Below are positions 51,492-59,627 of a stretch of DNA of 64,000 nt, in pieces. The position numbers and the translations under genes are program-made. This DNA is from CADCWK01 sp964244115 (lineage in GTDB: Bacteria > Chloroflexota > Chloroflexia > Thermomicrobiales > UBA6265). The notes under the pieces were generated by a model. The model made no database searches and was not told the origin of the DNA. It saw nothing but the letters and a program-made list of their open reading frames with translations. The stretch covers positions 1 through 64,000 of the forward strand of contig CAXTHM010000006.1 of assembly GCA_964244115.1 (NCBI GenBank), read 5' to 3'. Within the stretch, counting starts at the first letter, position 1. Each line of letters opens with the position of its first letter.

Positions 51492-53279
51492 CTACTGCAC
51501 GGTGGCGGTGACGCGGTGGTAGCCGTGGGCGCCCATCGGGACGGTGTCCTGGACCTCGGGAATCTGCGGGTCGCCGTTGCCGTCAACGGCGCGGGACGTG
51601 ACGACGTACTCACCGGGCTGGGCCGGGACCTGCCAGTCGGCCTCCCAGAACACCCAGGTCAGGTCGGTGCCGGGGTAGGTGATGCGGACGGGTTGCCAGG
51701 TCTGGCCGTCGTCCGGGCTGAACTCGATGCCCTGGATGCCGCGATCCCCAGCGAAGGCGCGCCCCTTGACCGTGACCTGCTGTCCGGCCCGGAGCGGGTC
51801 ACGGAAACGGGTGTTGTTGACGACCTGCGGGCTGTAAAAGTCCGAACGGGTATAGGGGGCGAAGTTCGGGCCCCAGCCCTGCTGCTCGTAGAAGCCCTTG
51901 GCGTCGTAGTCGACGACCTCGATTCCGGTGATCCACTTGATGTTCTTCTCGCCGAACAGCCCCGGCACCAGCAGCCGGACCGGGCCGCCGTGCTTCTGCG
52001 GTAGCGGCTCGCCGTTCATCGTGTGGGCCAGCATCGTCGACGATCCCAGCGCCTTGTCGATCGCGAAGGTATCGATGTAGCCGTCGGCGCCGTAGAGCTT
52101 GACCTCGACCGCGCCCTCCCTGACGCCGGCCTCGTTCAGAAGGGTCCGGAGCTGGACGCCATCCCAGAGGGCATTGCTGAACAGGCCGGACCCGACCCGG
52201 TTGCTAATGCACATCAGGGTCGATTCCTGCTCATAGGGGGCGAGCTGGAGGAGATCGTCGTAGCCGTAGAGCCGGGGGTAGGTGACGAGGCCAAAGATCT
52301 CCAGCCGCCAGGTGTCGGTCTCGATGCGCGGGTCGATCACGTTCTTGGTGACGGAGTAGAACTGGTCGTTGGGCGTGATCGGCTGGATGCCGGCGCCGTT
52401 GTAGGGCCGGCCGTCATAGCTGAACGCCGCCATCCCGTAGAGCCGGCGGAACAGCGACCACGATGGCAGCACCAGGATGGCGGCCGCGATCACCGCGAGG
52501 ATGCTCCGGCGGGCGACCGGCCGGGCGACCGGGAGCAGCGGACGACTGATCGCCGGGGCCGTCATGACCGGCACGGCCGTCGGCACAGTCCCGGGCGTCG
52601 GCTCGGTCTTGAGCGACGCACCCGTGCCGGCCTCGGCGTCCATCCGGGCCGTCGCGACCGCGATGTCGTAGGTCGCCGTCGTGACCACGGGCTCGGGCAC
52701 GACCTCGGTGACGCCGACGCGCTCGGTGATGAAGCGGTAGCTCAGGAGTAGGACGGCGCCGAAGCCGACGACGTAGGAGAGGAGGTACCAGCCCATCGTG
52801 ACGAGGCGGGCATCGAAGGGCGGCAGGCCCTTGTAGCTCGTGACGAGGACCGGCCAGAGGAAGATCACCGAGCCCGCCCAGAGGACGAGCGTCGCGCCGA
52901 GGATGAAGGCGACGCCGTGCTTCGGCAGCCCGAATCGCCCGGTGCCGGCCCGGCGGGAGCGGAGGCTCTCGGCGATCAGCGGGTAGACCAGCCCGGCCAC
53001 GAGCCCGGCCACGATGACGCCGGTGGTGCCGGTCCGGATGCCGAACTTCTTCAGCCCGTTATAGCCGCCGTAGTCATTGAAGAGGCCGAAGAACGTGTCG
53101 ATGCTGAGGAGCGGCGCGACCCGGTCCGGGATCGCCTCGGGCGGCGGCGTGACGCCGAAGAAGTACCGCCCGGCGATCAAGAACAGCCCCAGCGAGGCCG
53201 TCGCGACCAGACCGGCGATGAGGCCGGCGAGCAGGGTGAGGAGACGGCGTCTGATCGTCATGGTCCGGGCTCGTTTCAT
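51492..53279 (-). CDS. Membrane-anchored sulfite-oxidase-fold molybdoenzyme
   Basis: A 595-residue protein. The N-terminal 270 residues hold about five helices. The soluble part is a sulfite oxidase-type molybdopterin domain: QFYSVTKNVIDPRIE, the Mo-ligand Cys C357 in LMCISNRVGSG, then the KHGGPVRLLVPG and KNIKWITGIEV motifs. A C-terminal immunoglobulin-like dimerisation domain carries GIEFSPDDGQTWQP. It probably acts outside the cytoplasm, on sulfite or on oxidised methionine as MsrP does. The membrane part is unusual in being fused. The start is uncertain: ATG at 53279 or 53261. Confidence 0.85.
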   Translation of the reverse strand: MKRARTMTIRRRLLTLLAGLIAGLVATASLGLFLIAGRYFFGVTPPPEAIPDRVAPLLSIDTFFGLFNDYGGYNGLKKFGIRTGTTGVIVAGLVAGLVYPLIAESLRSRRAGTGRFGLPKHGVAFILGATLVLWAGSVIFLWPVLVTSYKGLPPFDARLVTMGWYLLSYVVGFGAVLLLSYRFITERVGVTEVVPEPVVTTATYDIAVATARMDAEAGTGASLKTEPTPGTVPTAVPVMTAPAISRPLLPVARPVARRSILAVIAAAILVLPSWSLFRRLYGMAAFSYDGRPYNGAGIQPITPNDQFYSVTKNVIDPRIETDTWRLEIFGLVTYPRLYGYDDLLQLAPYEQESTLMCISNRVGSGLFSNALWDGVQLRTLLNEAGVREGAVEVKLYGADGYIDTFAIDKALGSSTMLAHTMNGEPLPQKHGGPVRLLVPGLFGEKNIKWITGIEVVDYDAKGFYEQQGWGPNFAPYTRSDFYSPQVVNNTRFRDPLRAGQQVTVKGRAFAGDRGIQGIEFSPDDGQTWQPVRITYPGTDLTWVFWEADWQVPAQPGEYVVTSRAVDGNGDPQIPEVQDTVPMGAHGYHRVTATVQ

Positions 53280-53469
53280 GGAGGTGGCCGTTGGCGGCGG
53301 CGATGCCACCGGCGGCCGCCGGCGATCGGGTCGGCAGGCGGTCGGGCGCCTGGGTGATGTCGGCGATCAGGACGACGGGGTCCTCGAGCCCGACGACTGA
53401 GTCGGACCGGTGTCCAGGACCCGTATCACCGAGCGTCTTCGAGCGGGAACGCGCTGGCAGCCCACTAGT

Positions 53470-54033
53470 TCAGGCGGCGGGATCGGCGGGGATGAAGATG
53501 GTTTCCGGGTCGACGACGAGGCCCGGCAGGACGACCGACGCGTAGTGGCCCTGGTCGTTCGCCTTCTGCGGGCCGTAGATCCCGTCGATCAGCGAGAGGA
53601 TCAGGACCGTTCGGGGCGCGGGATCGACCAGCCAGTACTCCCAAATACCGCTCTGGGCGTAGCGGAACATCTTGGTGACCGTGTCGTAATCCCGATTGGT
53701 CGGGGAGATGACTTCGACGGCGAGATCCGGGGCGCCATGGAATCGTCCCGACCGGAGGTTGGGCAGATTCGCATGCGTGAGGACGAAGACGTCCGGCTCC
53801 ACGACCACCTCATCGTTCAAGAGGATATCGAACGGGGCGTACATCGTCTCACCGAGTGCGCGCTGCTGCACCCAGGCATCGAGCAGGCGAAAGATCGCGC
53901 GGGACGTGAACTGGTGTTGCCAGTTGGGTGCTGCCGCCACGAAGATCTCTCCGTCGATGAGCTCGTAGCGCCGACCGTCATCGGGCATGGCGTCCAGGTC
54001 AGCGATCGTGGCTCGTCGGGTGGCAGCGACCAT
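53470..54033 (-). CDS. Uma2 family putative endonuclease (DUF820)
   Basis: A 187-residue PD-(D/E)xK fold protein. It starts ATRRATIADLDAMPDDGRRYELIDGE, typical of the family, and has the EPDVFVLTH and PDLAVEVISPTNRDYD core with E and D residues and the YAQSGIWEYWLVDP strand. These proteins are frequent in Cyanobacteria and Chloroflexota and their function is unknown. The gene is monocistronic, close to the second toxin-antitoxin-like module. Confidence 0.88.
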   Translation of the reverse strand: MVAATRRATIADLDAMPDDGRRYELIDGEIFVAAAPNWQHQFTSRAIFRLLDAWVQQRALGETMYAPFDILLNDEVVVEPDVFVLTHANLPNLRSGRFHGAPDLAVEVISPTNRDYDTVTKMFRYAQSGIWEYWLVDPAPRTVLILSLIDGIYGPQKANDQGHYASVVLPGLVVDPETIFIPADPAA

Positions 54034-54126
54034 GGGATACCCCTCTCCGGGATGCGAATCTGATGTCAGCGTAGCAGAACGCCTCTCGTGCTCCCACGCC
54101 GAAATCTGGTCTCCTCGGTCTCGGTT

Positions 54127-56403
54127 CTATGAAGAACCCGACGGCTGGAAGCCGGCGGCGCGGAGCCGTTCGGTCAGGGTGGCGACGGCGGTGTCGCTGT
54201 CGGCGGAGCGCCAGCCGCCGGGTAGCGGGATGACGACGGAGCCGTCCGGGAGGGGATGGGCGGTCAGGCCGGCGGCGGTGGCGAGCGCGACGAGTTCCTC
54301 GATCTGCGCGTCGTCGTCCGGCCGCAGGGTGAGGGCGGAGCCAAGGCGGACGCGGCGGAAGCCGTTCGACCAGCCCTGGAGGTCGGCCAGCACCGGCTCG
54401 GGCAGGCCGCGACGGGACTGGCGGGTGAGGAAGTCCGTGACCTGGCCGAGCTCGAAGCCGGCCGCCAGGGCCCGTCCGAGCGCTGCCTCGGTCAGCCGGT
54501 AGGTGCTGATCTCGCCCAACGTCTGCGGGTCGGCGAAGGTGAGCAGCGACCAGACCCGGACCGGGGACGGCTGCCGGAGCCGGATGGTGCCGTCGATGGC
54601 GAGGCTGATCGGCGCCTCGCGGTTGGCGCCGTCACGGGTCGTCGTGGCGTTGGCGCTGTCGGGGCGCTCCGTGGTCGTCGGGGCGAGCGCGGCCGGGCTG
54701 ACGCGGACCAGCCGGCGCCCACGGGGACCGAGACCGAGTTCGACGAGGCCGAACCAGGCCAGCGCCGTCGTCAGGGTCCCGGAGATCGTGTCGGCGATGG
54801 CGGCCCGGCGGCGCTCGGGTTCGGTCGTGCCGGTGTAGGCGGCGCTGGCGGCGGAGAAGGTGTCGCCGAGGATGTCGGTATCGAGCGCGGCCAGCCACTG
54901 GGCCAGCTCGTCGACGGCGTACCACGGACCCGCGTCCTGCCCCGTCTCCGCATTCGCGTCCGGTTTCGGCCTGACTCCGGTGGGTGGTGCGGTCGCCTGG
55001 TCGGTCGCGATCAGTTCCCCGAGGTGGGCGAGCAGGCGGCGGCGGAAGCCCCGCCAGTCGGCACCCTCGATGGCAAGGTCGGTCCGGGCGGCGCCCTCCG
55101 GCCAGCCCGTGGTCGCGAGCCAGCGGAGCCGGAGCTGGGCCGTCTGCTCCGGGAACGACCGGTCCCGCCAGCCCCGGATCGCGGCGGTCGAGGTCAGGGC
55201 GGCCCCGGACGGGCCGTCGGTGACCCGGAGGATGCCCTCGTCCTGCCCGAAGGCGGCGAGGAAGGCGAGGTAGCCGGGCGGGGGCGTGTCGTCCCCGCGC
55301 CACCAGAGTCGGCCGTTGAGCCAGCGCAGCCACGATCGGGGCAGGCTCTCGACGGTCGCGATGGCCGGAGCGTCGGCGCTGCCGAGGGCGCGGACGACGG
55401 TGAGCAGGTCCCAGGCGAGGCTGTCGGGGGAACGCCACGGGTCGGGCTGGACCTGATCGGCCGAGACCGGTTCCGGGCGGTCGATCCCGTGGGCCGCGAG
55501 CGCCTTCGGGTCGCGGATCTCGGCCGGGACGAACAGGAGCCGGTTGCCGCTGGCGTCGTAGGTGTGCCAGACGAGCAGGCGGGACTCGAGATCGGACAGC
55601 ATCGAGCGCAGGCGGAGTTCGGCGGCCGGATCATTCTCGGGTGGCGTCAGGCCGGCCGTCGCGACGGCTTCGGCCAGCGGGACGGTGACACGCTGGGGGT
55701 ACGGGAGGGGCGTCGGGGCGTCGGGATCGGGGCGGGGCGGCAGGACGGCGTCCCAGAGCCGGGCGGCCTCCGGGCGGCGGGCGAGGCTCTGGACGACGGC
55801 GCGGCGGCGGTCCGGGTCGGCGACGCCCTCGCCGATCCGGGCGATCAGGTCGTCCCGGCGGTGCAGACCGGGGATGGCCTTGAAGCCCCAGTACCCGGCG
55901 GCCTCTTCCAGCTCGGTGTCGTCGAGGAGGCCCAGGAGGGTCGGCAGGGTCCGGGCGCTGACGTCGCCCAGTTCGCGCTCATCGCGGAGCCGACGGAAGA
56001 GCTGGCCGATCTCGATCGGGAGGAACAGGCGAGGGACGGCGCCGATCGGGAGCGGGTCGTCGTCGCCGACCCGGGCGATGATCCCGGCGCGGTAGAGACG
56101 GGCGGCGATCTCGTGGGCGGCGGGTTCGCTGACGCCGAGGCGCCGGGCGAGGTCGCCGATCGCGAGCGAGGCCTCGCTGGTCTCCGTGAGGAGCGTGACG
56201 AGCTGGCGCTCCTCGGCGTCGAGGCGCTCCCAGGCGTCGCGGCCGCCTCGCGTGTCGGTCATCGTCCGGTAGAGCCCACCGACGAGCCGGTGCTTCGGGC
56301 CGGCGGACTCCGTCGGGACCCGCCAGAAGCGGGCGATCCGGGTGAGCTCTTCGGGTGAGCGGCCGTTGAGCCGTCCCAGCAGGTTGCGCACGTCGCCCTC
56401 CCT
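54127..56403 (-). CDS. Large HTH protein with C-terminal PF13625-like domain
   Basis: A protein of about 758 residues. An N-terminal helical part has an HTH-like unit (AIGDLARRLGVSEPAAHEIAARL) near residue 87. The C-terminal part matches the helicase-associated XPB/Ssl2-like domain by TYRLTEAALGRALAAGFELG and VTDFLTRQSRRGLPEPVL. No Walker motifs or DEAD box are present, so it is not itself a helicase. Similar proteins are often encoded near XPB-type helicases; none is seen here. The start is taken at the ATG 56403 (MREGDVRNLL); an ATG at 56415 adds four residues. Confidence 0.75.
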   Translation of the reverse strand, partial: REGDVRNLLGRLNGRSPEELTRIARFWRVPTESAGPKHRLVGGLYRTMTDTRGGRDAWERLDAEERQLVTLLTETSEASLAIGDLARRLGVSEPAAHEIAARLYRAGIIARVGDDDPLPIGAVPRLFLPIEIGQLFRRLRDERELGDVSARTLPTLLGLLDDTELEEAAGYWGFKAIPGLHRRDDLIARIGEGVADPDRRRAVVQSLARRPEAARLWDAVLPPRPDPDAPTPLPYPQRVTVPLAEAVATAGLTPPENDPAAELRLRSMLSDLESRLLVWHTYDASGNRLLFVPAEIRDPKALAAHGIDRPEPVSADQVQPDPWRSPDSLAWDLLTVVRALGSADAPAIATVESLPRSWLRWLNGRLWWRGDDTPPPGYLAFLAAFGQDEGILRVTDGPSGAALTSTAAIRGWRDRSFPEQTAQLRLRWLATTGWPEGAARTDLAIEGADWRGFRRRLLAHLGELIATDQATAPPTGVRPKPDANAETGQDAGPWYAVDELAQWLAALDTDILGDTFSAASAAYTGTTEPERRRAAIADTISGTLTTALAWFGLVELGLGPRGRRLVRVSPAALAPTTTERPDSANATTTRDGANREAPISLAIDGTIRLRQPSPVRVWSLLTFADPQTLGEISTYRLTEAALGRALAAGFELGQVTDFLTRQSRRGLPEPVLADLQGWSNGFRRVRLGSALTLRPDDDAQIEELVALATAAGLTAHPLPDGSVVIPLPGGWRSADSDTAVATLTERLRAAGFQPSGSS

Positions 56404-56516
56404 CATCCGCCGCACCGGAGATCCAGCTCTGAGGACCGGGGTGCCTGGGAAGTATAGGGACGACCGTGTTCAGGCGGGTTGTCGTGGAAGCGCACGGGTC
56501 GCGGACGTGACACGGT

Positions 56517-56543
56517 CCCGGGCGCTGAAGCCGCCCGGCAACC
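56517..56543 (+). ncRNA. SAM-riboswitch-like hairpin core, copy 2
   Basis: 27 bases identical to 34187-34213, with the CCGGGCG / CGCCCGG stem and CAACCC. Sequence outside this block differs between the copies. There is no plus-strand gene nearby, so it may be a relic, an RNA repeat or a different structured RNA. Confidence 0.25.
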
Positions 56544-56597
56544 CGAAAATGGTGAGCATGTGGGTTGGCACAACGTAATGAGTAACGGAACACGAGT

Positions 56598-56780
56598 TCA
56601 ATGTACCGGCTCGTAATGCAGCACGAGCCGGTGTTCCGCCGTTAGCGCGACGAGCGCGTAGGCATGGCCATCGTCGTCCGAGCATTCGACCTCGAAGACG
56701 CTCGGCTTCAGGATCTCCACGACCGTCCCGACCTGCCTCCGTTGGGGGACGTGACCTGGCATTTGCCTGGTCAGTGCCAT
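56598..56780 (-). CDS. DUF4926 family small protein
   Basis: A 60-residue protein matching DUF4926: MALTRQMPGHVPQRRQVGTV and FEVECSDDDGHAYALVALTA, ending in HRLVLHYEPVH. Members are often partners of DUF6883 proteins in toxin-antitoxin-like or polymorphic toxin settings; no such partner is adjacent here, so this may be an orphan. The start is uncertain; a few residues (GKILDG) before the ATG also look family-like and could belong to a longer N-terminus. Confidence 0.7.
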   Translation of the reverse strand: MALTRQMPGHVPQRRQVGTVVEILKPSVFEVECSDDDGHAYALVALTAEHRLVLHYEPVH

Positions 56781-56889
56781 GCCATCGAGGATTTTCCCCC
56801 TGCTCCCTGGCGCACCTACTAGCGGCGCACCAGGGAGCAGCGGGGATTCGCGCCCAACGTCAAGGCAGATCAGCCGACTCGGTCGGGGT

Positions 56890-57669
56890 TCAGGGGCGAG
56901 GGGTGATGGTGGGGCTCGTCGCTGGACGTGTCGGGCGGATCGTTCCGATCGGCCGGATCGTCGGACGGGGCGAAACGGCGGGTGTAGGGGTGAACCGAAT
57001 GATGATCGTCGGCTGCGGGGTGACACTGGCGACCGGGGTTCGGGTCGGGACGCGAATGGACGGGAATGGGGTTGGCGTTCGGGCCGGTCTCGTTGCCGTG
57101 GCGCTTGATGACGGTCGGGCAGATGCGGAAGCCCGGGCTGAGGGTTCCACTGAAGGTGACGGCCGGACCGATGCCGAAGCCCGGACTGAGGGTTCTGGCG
57201 ACGCTCGGTAAAGTTCGACGCGAACGGTCGCGGTGTTGCTGGTCGTCACGATGAATCGCGACGTCGCCGGGTTGAACGTACTGCATCGGAGATAGTACGT
57301 CGTCTGCCAGGCGAATCCACTTCCCGGATCCGTGAAGAAGACATTCCCGACATCGTCGATCTGGATGGGGAAGTCGTTGGATTCGGCTGAGATCACGATC
57401 AGGGTTCCACCACAGGATGTCGTTCCGTCGTTGGTTTTCACGTTGCCAGCGAAGATGGTGGAACCGCTGTCATAGGGTCTGAAGAGGTCATCATTTGCCC
57501 TGAGGATGCTCGGAAGGGGTGGAACTCGTGTAGCCACGATAGGGATGGTGGGATTTGGTCTGAATGTCGGTCGCGGCGCGGCCAGCGATTCGGGCGTCTG
57601 CCGAACGGGCGCCAGCGACCCGAGGAGGACGAGGACGATCAGGACGACGGACCCTCCGAGTTTCGGCAT
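56890..57669 (-). CDS. Secreted protein with low-complexity Ser/Pro/Arg tail
   Basis: A 259-residue protein beginning with a signal peptide (MPKLGGSVVLIVLVLLGSLA). A central domain of about 90 residues has two cysteines (TTSCGGTLIVIS and YYLRCSTFNP). The last 110 residues are repeats of Ser/Ala/Pro/Arg (SASVRPSPSVEPSARASA) and TPTP stretches, like a cell-wall-spanning stalk. No family is recognised. The ATG at 57669 directly starts the signal peptide; the upstream ATG at 57732 is less likely. Confidence 0.68.
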   Translation of the reverse strand: MPKLGGSVVLIVLVLLGSLAPVRQTPESLAAPRPTFRPNPTIPIVATRVPPLPSILRANDDLFRPYDSGSTIFAGNVKTNDGTTSCGGTLIVISAESNDFPIQIDDVGNVFFTDPGSGFAWQTTYYLRCSTFNPATSRFIVTTSNTATVRVELYRASPEPSVRASASVRPSPSVEPSARASASARPSSSATATRPARTPTPFPSIRVPTRTPVASVTPQPTIIIRFTPTPAVSPRPTIRPIGTIRPTRPATSPTITPRP

Positions 57670-57983
57670 CGAAAACTCCCGGTTGACGTGGAGGACCGCG
57701 CCACCGACAGTCGGTTGCTCGAGGTCGCGCACGCATAATACTCACGGATCGATCGTATCATCCGAACCACGAGGTGTAAACACGTCGTGAGAAATGACAG
57801 ATCGGAATATCCGTTTAGGATTCAAGGAATCATCTCGACGGAGAGAGACTTCGGTTGCAGTCCGTACGATGAGTCAGTGATGGATTCGTCCCTGGGACAA
57901 TCGATCGGCGGCGGCCGTATCCGGTCCACGAGATAGCCTTCTGCCTCGATGCGGGCGCCCACGGGATCGTCCCGCCGGCGGCG
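57670..57983. other. Intergenic region without a supported gene
   Basis: Lower GC than its surroundings; it must hold the divergent promoters of the secreted protein and PPOX genes. No clear promoter pair or repeat is recognised. Confidence 0.4.
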
Positions 57984-58454
57984 GTGGCGGTCTGGACGCT
58001 GACGGGCGAGGAGCGCCGCACCGTCGCCGAGGTGCTGACGGACATCCTGGCGTCGAAGACGCTGGCCCACGTCGCGGCGATCGCCCCGGATGGCGAGCCC
58101 CAGTCCACCCCGATCCGGTTCGTCTGGGATGGCGAGCGTGCCTCGATCAGCCAGACCGAGGGGCAGCAGGAACTGAAGAACCTGTGCCGGGAGCCGCGGG
58201 TCGCACTGTCGATGGTCGACCCGGGAGACCCGAACCGCAACCTCGAGATCCGGAGTCACGTCGAGTCGGAGGTAACGGACGCCGACCGGGCCTTCGTCCG
58301 GCAGCTCTCGCGCAAGGACCTCGTTCGACGCATCGCCTGCCAGGTAGTGACAGCCATCGAGGGATCAACGAGCCAGTGCGTCGTAGGGGCGTCGGACCTC
58401 CCAGCGCTGACCAATGGGTTGCCGCCGCTGGAGGCTGATTGTCCCTGCGGATGA
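57984..58454 (+). CDS. PPOX-type oxidoreductase with an atypical C-terminus
   Basis: A 156-residue protein starting with GTG. Residues 15-95 are a good PPOX/TIGR03618-type split barrel (LAHVAAIAPDGEPQSTPIRF, GQQELKNLCREPRVALSMVD). After about residue 115 the sequence (VTAIEGSTSQCVVGASDLPA) no longer looks like the family, and the expected final strands are missing. It may be a decayed gene with a replaced end. It is paralogous to the protein at 49762. Confidence 0.55.
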   Translation: MAVWTLTGEERRTVAEVLTDILASKTLAHVAAIAPDGEPQSTPIRFVWDGERASISQTEGQQELKNLCREPRVALSMVDPGDPNRNLEIRSHVESEVTDADRAFVRQLSRKDLVRRIACQVVTAIEGSTSQCVVGASDLPALTNGLPPLEADCPCG

Positions 58455-58798
58455 CTGGACCAGCGAGAGCCTGAATGCAGCCGCCAGTCACGCGTTCGCG
58501 GGACGGGCGTCACCGGGCCGAAATTTGGTAGCGCAAACTACCAAAACGGTGTATGCAAGATATCTGTCCTTCTCGACGATTCTTGTTGGATTATCGATGT
58601 CGATACTCGATTCGACCGCTTGCCCATGAACACTGGCGCCTTTTTCTCTAGCAAGATACAGTAGCGGTCACTGTGTTGCCCAAAATGCACGGCCGTTTGG
58701 TGTCACACTTTTCCTCCGAAAATCCGGTCTTGTAAGTGAGGGGTCCGAATAAGAACAAATGATCTACTTTCGGCCCTGGCCGGAGAGGAGGCAGCGGC
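58455..58798. other. Intergenic region before the prophage-like module
   Basis: Less GC-rich than the genome average, with several short T and A runs (58640-58700). No gene is supported. It may mark the left edge of the phage-derived DNA, but no integrase or att repeat was seen. Confidence 0.45.
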
Positions 58799-59278
58799 GT
58801 GGCGACGGCGGGCCGACGGATGGGTGGCACGACCTCCCGAGCGCACGACAAGGAGGACGAGCAGACGGCGGGACCGGGACAGGACGAGGGGCGGCGGCTG
58901 GCGCTCGAGCGGCTGCGGCGGGCCGCGGCGGCGGGGGACTATGACGGGCTGCTCGACCCGGCGCTCTGGCGGCTGCTCGACGCGGCCGCGCTGACGGTCG
59001 GGTTCAGCCGGGAGATCGGGGCGCTGCGGTTCGCGATGGCCCGGTTGCTGGCCGAAGAGGAGGACCCCCGGCAACTCTCCCTGCACCTGGCGCGGATCAC
59101 CATGACGATCGTCCGGGCGACCCAGGCCCGGCCACCGGTGGCTCCGGCCGAGGATCCGGTCCGGGCGGCGCTCCTGGCGGAACTCGGCGAGCTGGATGAT
59201 CCGGAGGATCGGTCGGACGGTACCGGAGCGCCCGATGACGACGGGGAGACGGACCTGGCGGGAGAGGAGGACTCATGA
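58799..59278 (+). CDS. Phage-type small protein upstream of terminase
   Basis: A 159-residue protein (GTG; GGAGG upstream) with helices at 30-80 (RRLALERLRRAAAAGDYDGL, LWRLLDAAALTVGFSREIG) and an acidic tail. The place before the large terminase suggests a small terminase subunit or a regulator, but no HTH is evident. The stop overlaps the next gene by four bases. Confidence 0.55.
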   Translation: MATAGRRMGGTTSRAHDKEDEQTAGPGQDEGRRLALERLRRAAAAGDYDGLLDPALWRLLDAAALTVGFSREIGALRFAMARLLAEEEDPRQLSLHLARITMTIVRATQARPPVAPAEDPVRAALLAELGELDDPEDRSDGTGAPDDDGETDLAGEEDS

Positions 59279-59505
59279 CGGGCCTGACGACACGACGGCC
59301 GGCGCGGAACGGCTATGACGACCCCGATGACGGACACCGGCCGCCGATCGAGCTCGGGCCGGCCTCGGCCTACGAGGCGCTGACCCGGCAGATGGTCGAG
59401 CGGATGGCGGACGACCTCGACGAGATCAAGGGGCGGCTCAACGGCCTGCTGTTCCTCGTCGCGGGGGCGGTGATCATCGACGCGCTCACGCGGCTGGCGC
59501 TGTGA
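59275..59505 (+). CDS. Small membrane protein of the phage-like module
   Basis: A 76-residue protein whose ATG overlaps the previous stop (ATGA). A helix (YEALTRQMVERMADDLDEIK) precedes one C-terminal membrane helix (GLLFLVAGAVIIDALTRLAL). It could be a holin-like or accessory protein; no family is recognised. Confidence 0.55.
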   Translation: MTGLTTRRPARNGYDDPDDGHRPPIELGPASAYEALTRQMVERMADDLDEIKGRLNGLLFLVAGAVIIDALTRLAL

Positions 59506-59627
59506 CCAGCGATACCCGGGCCCGACGGAAGTTCGTCGGGACGATGTGGCCTTCCAGGCGTTCCCCCTCTGGGCCGGGATCGTGATGCTGACCGACCTCG
59601 CGCCGGACGACCTGATGGAGAGGGGAG

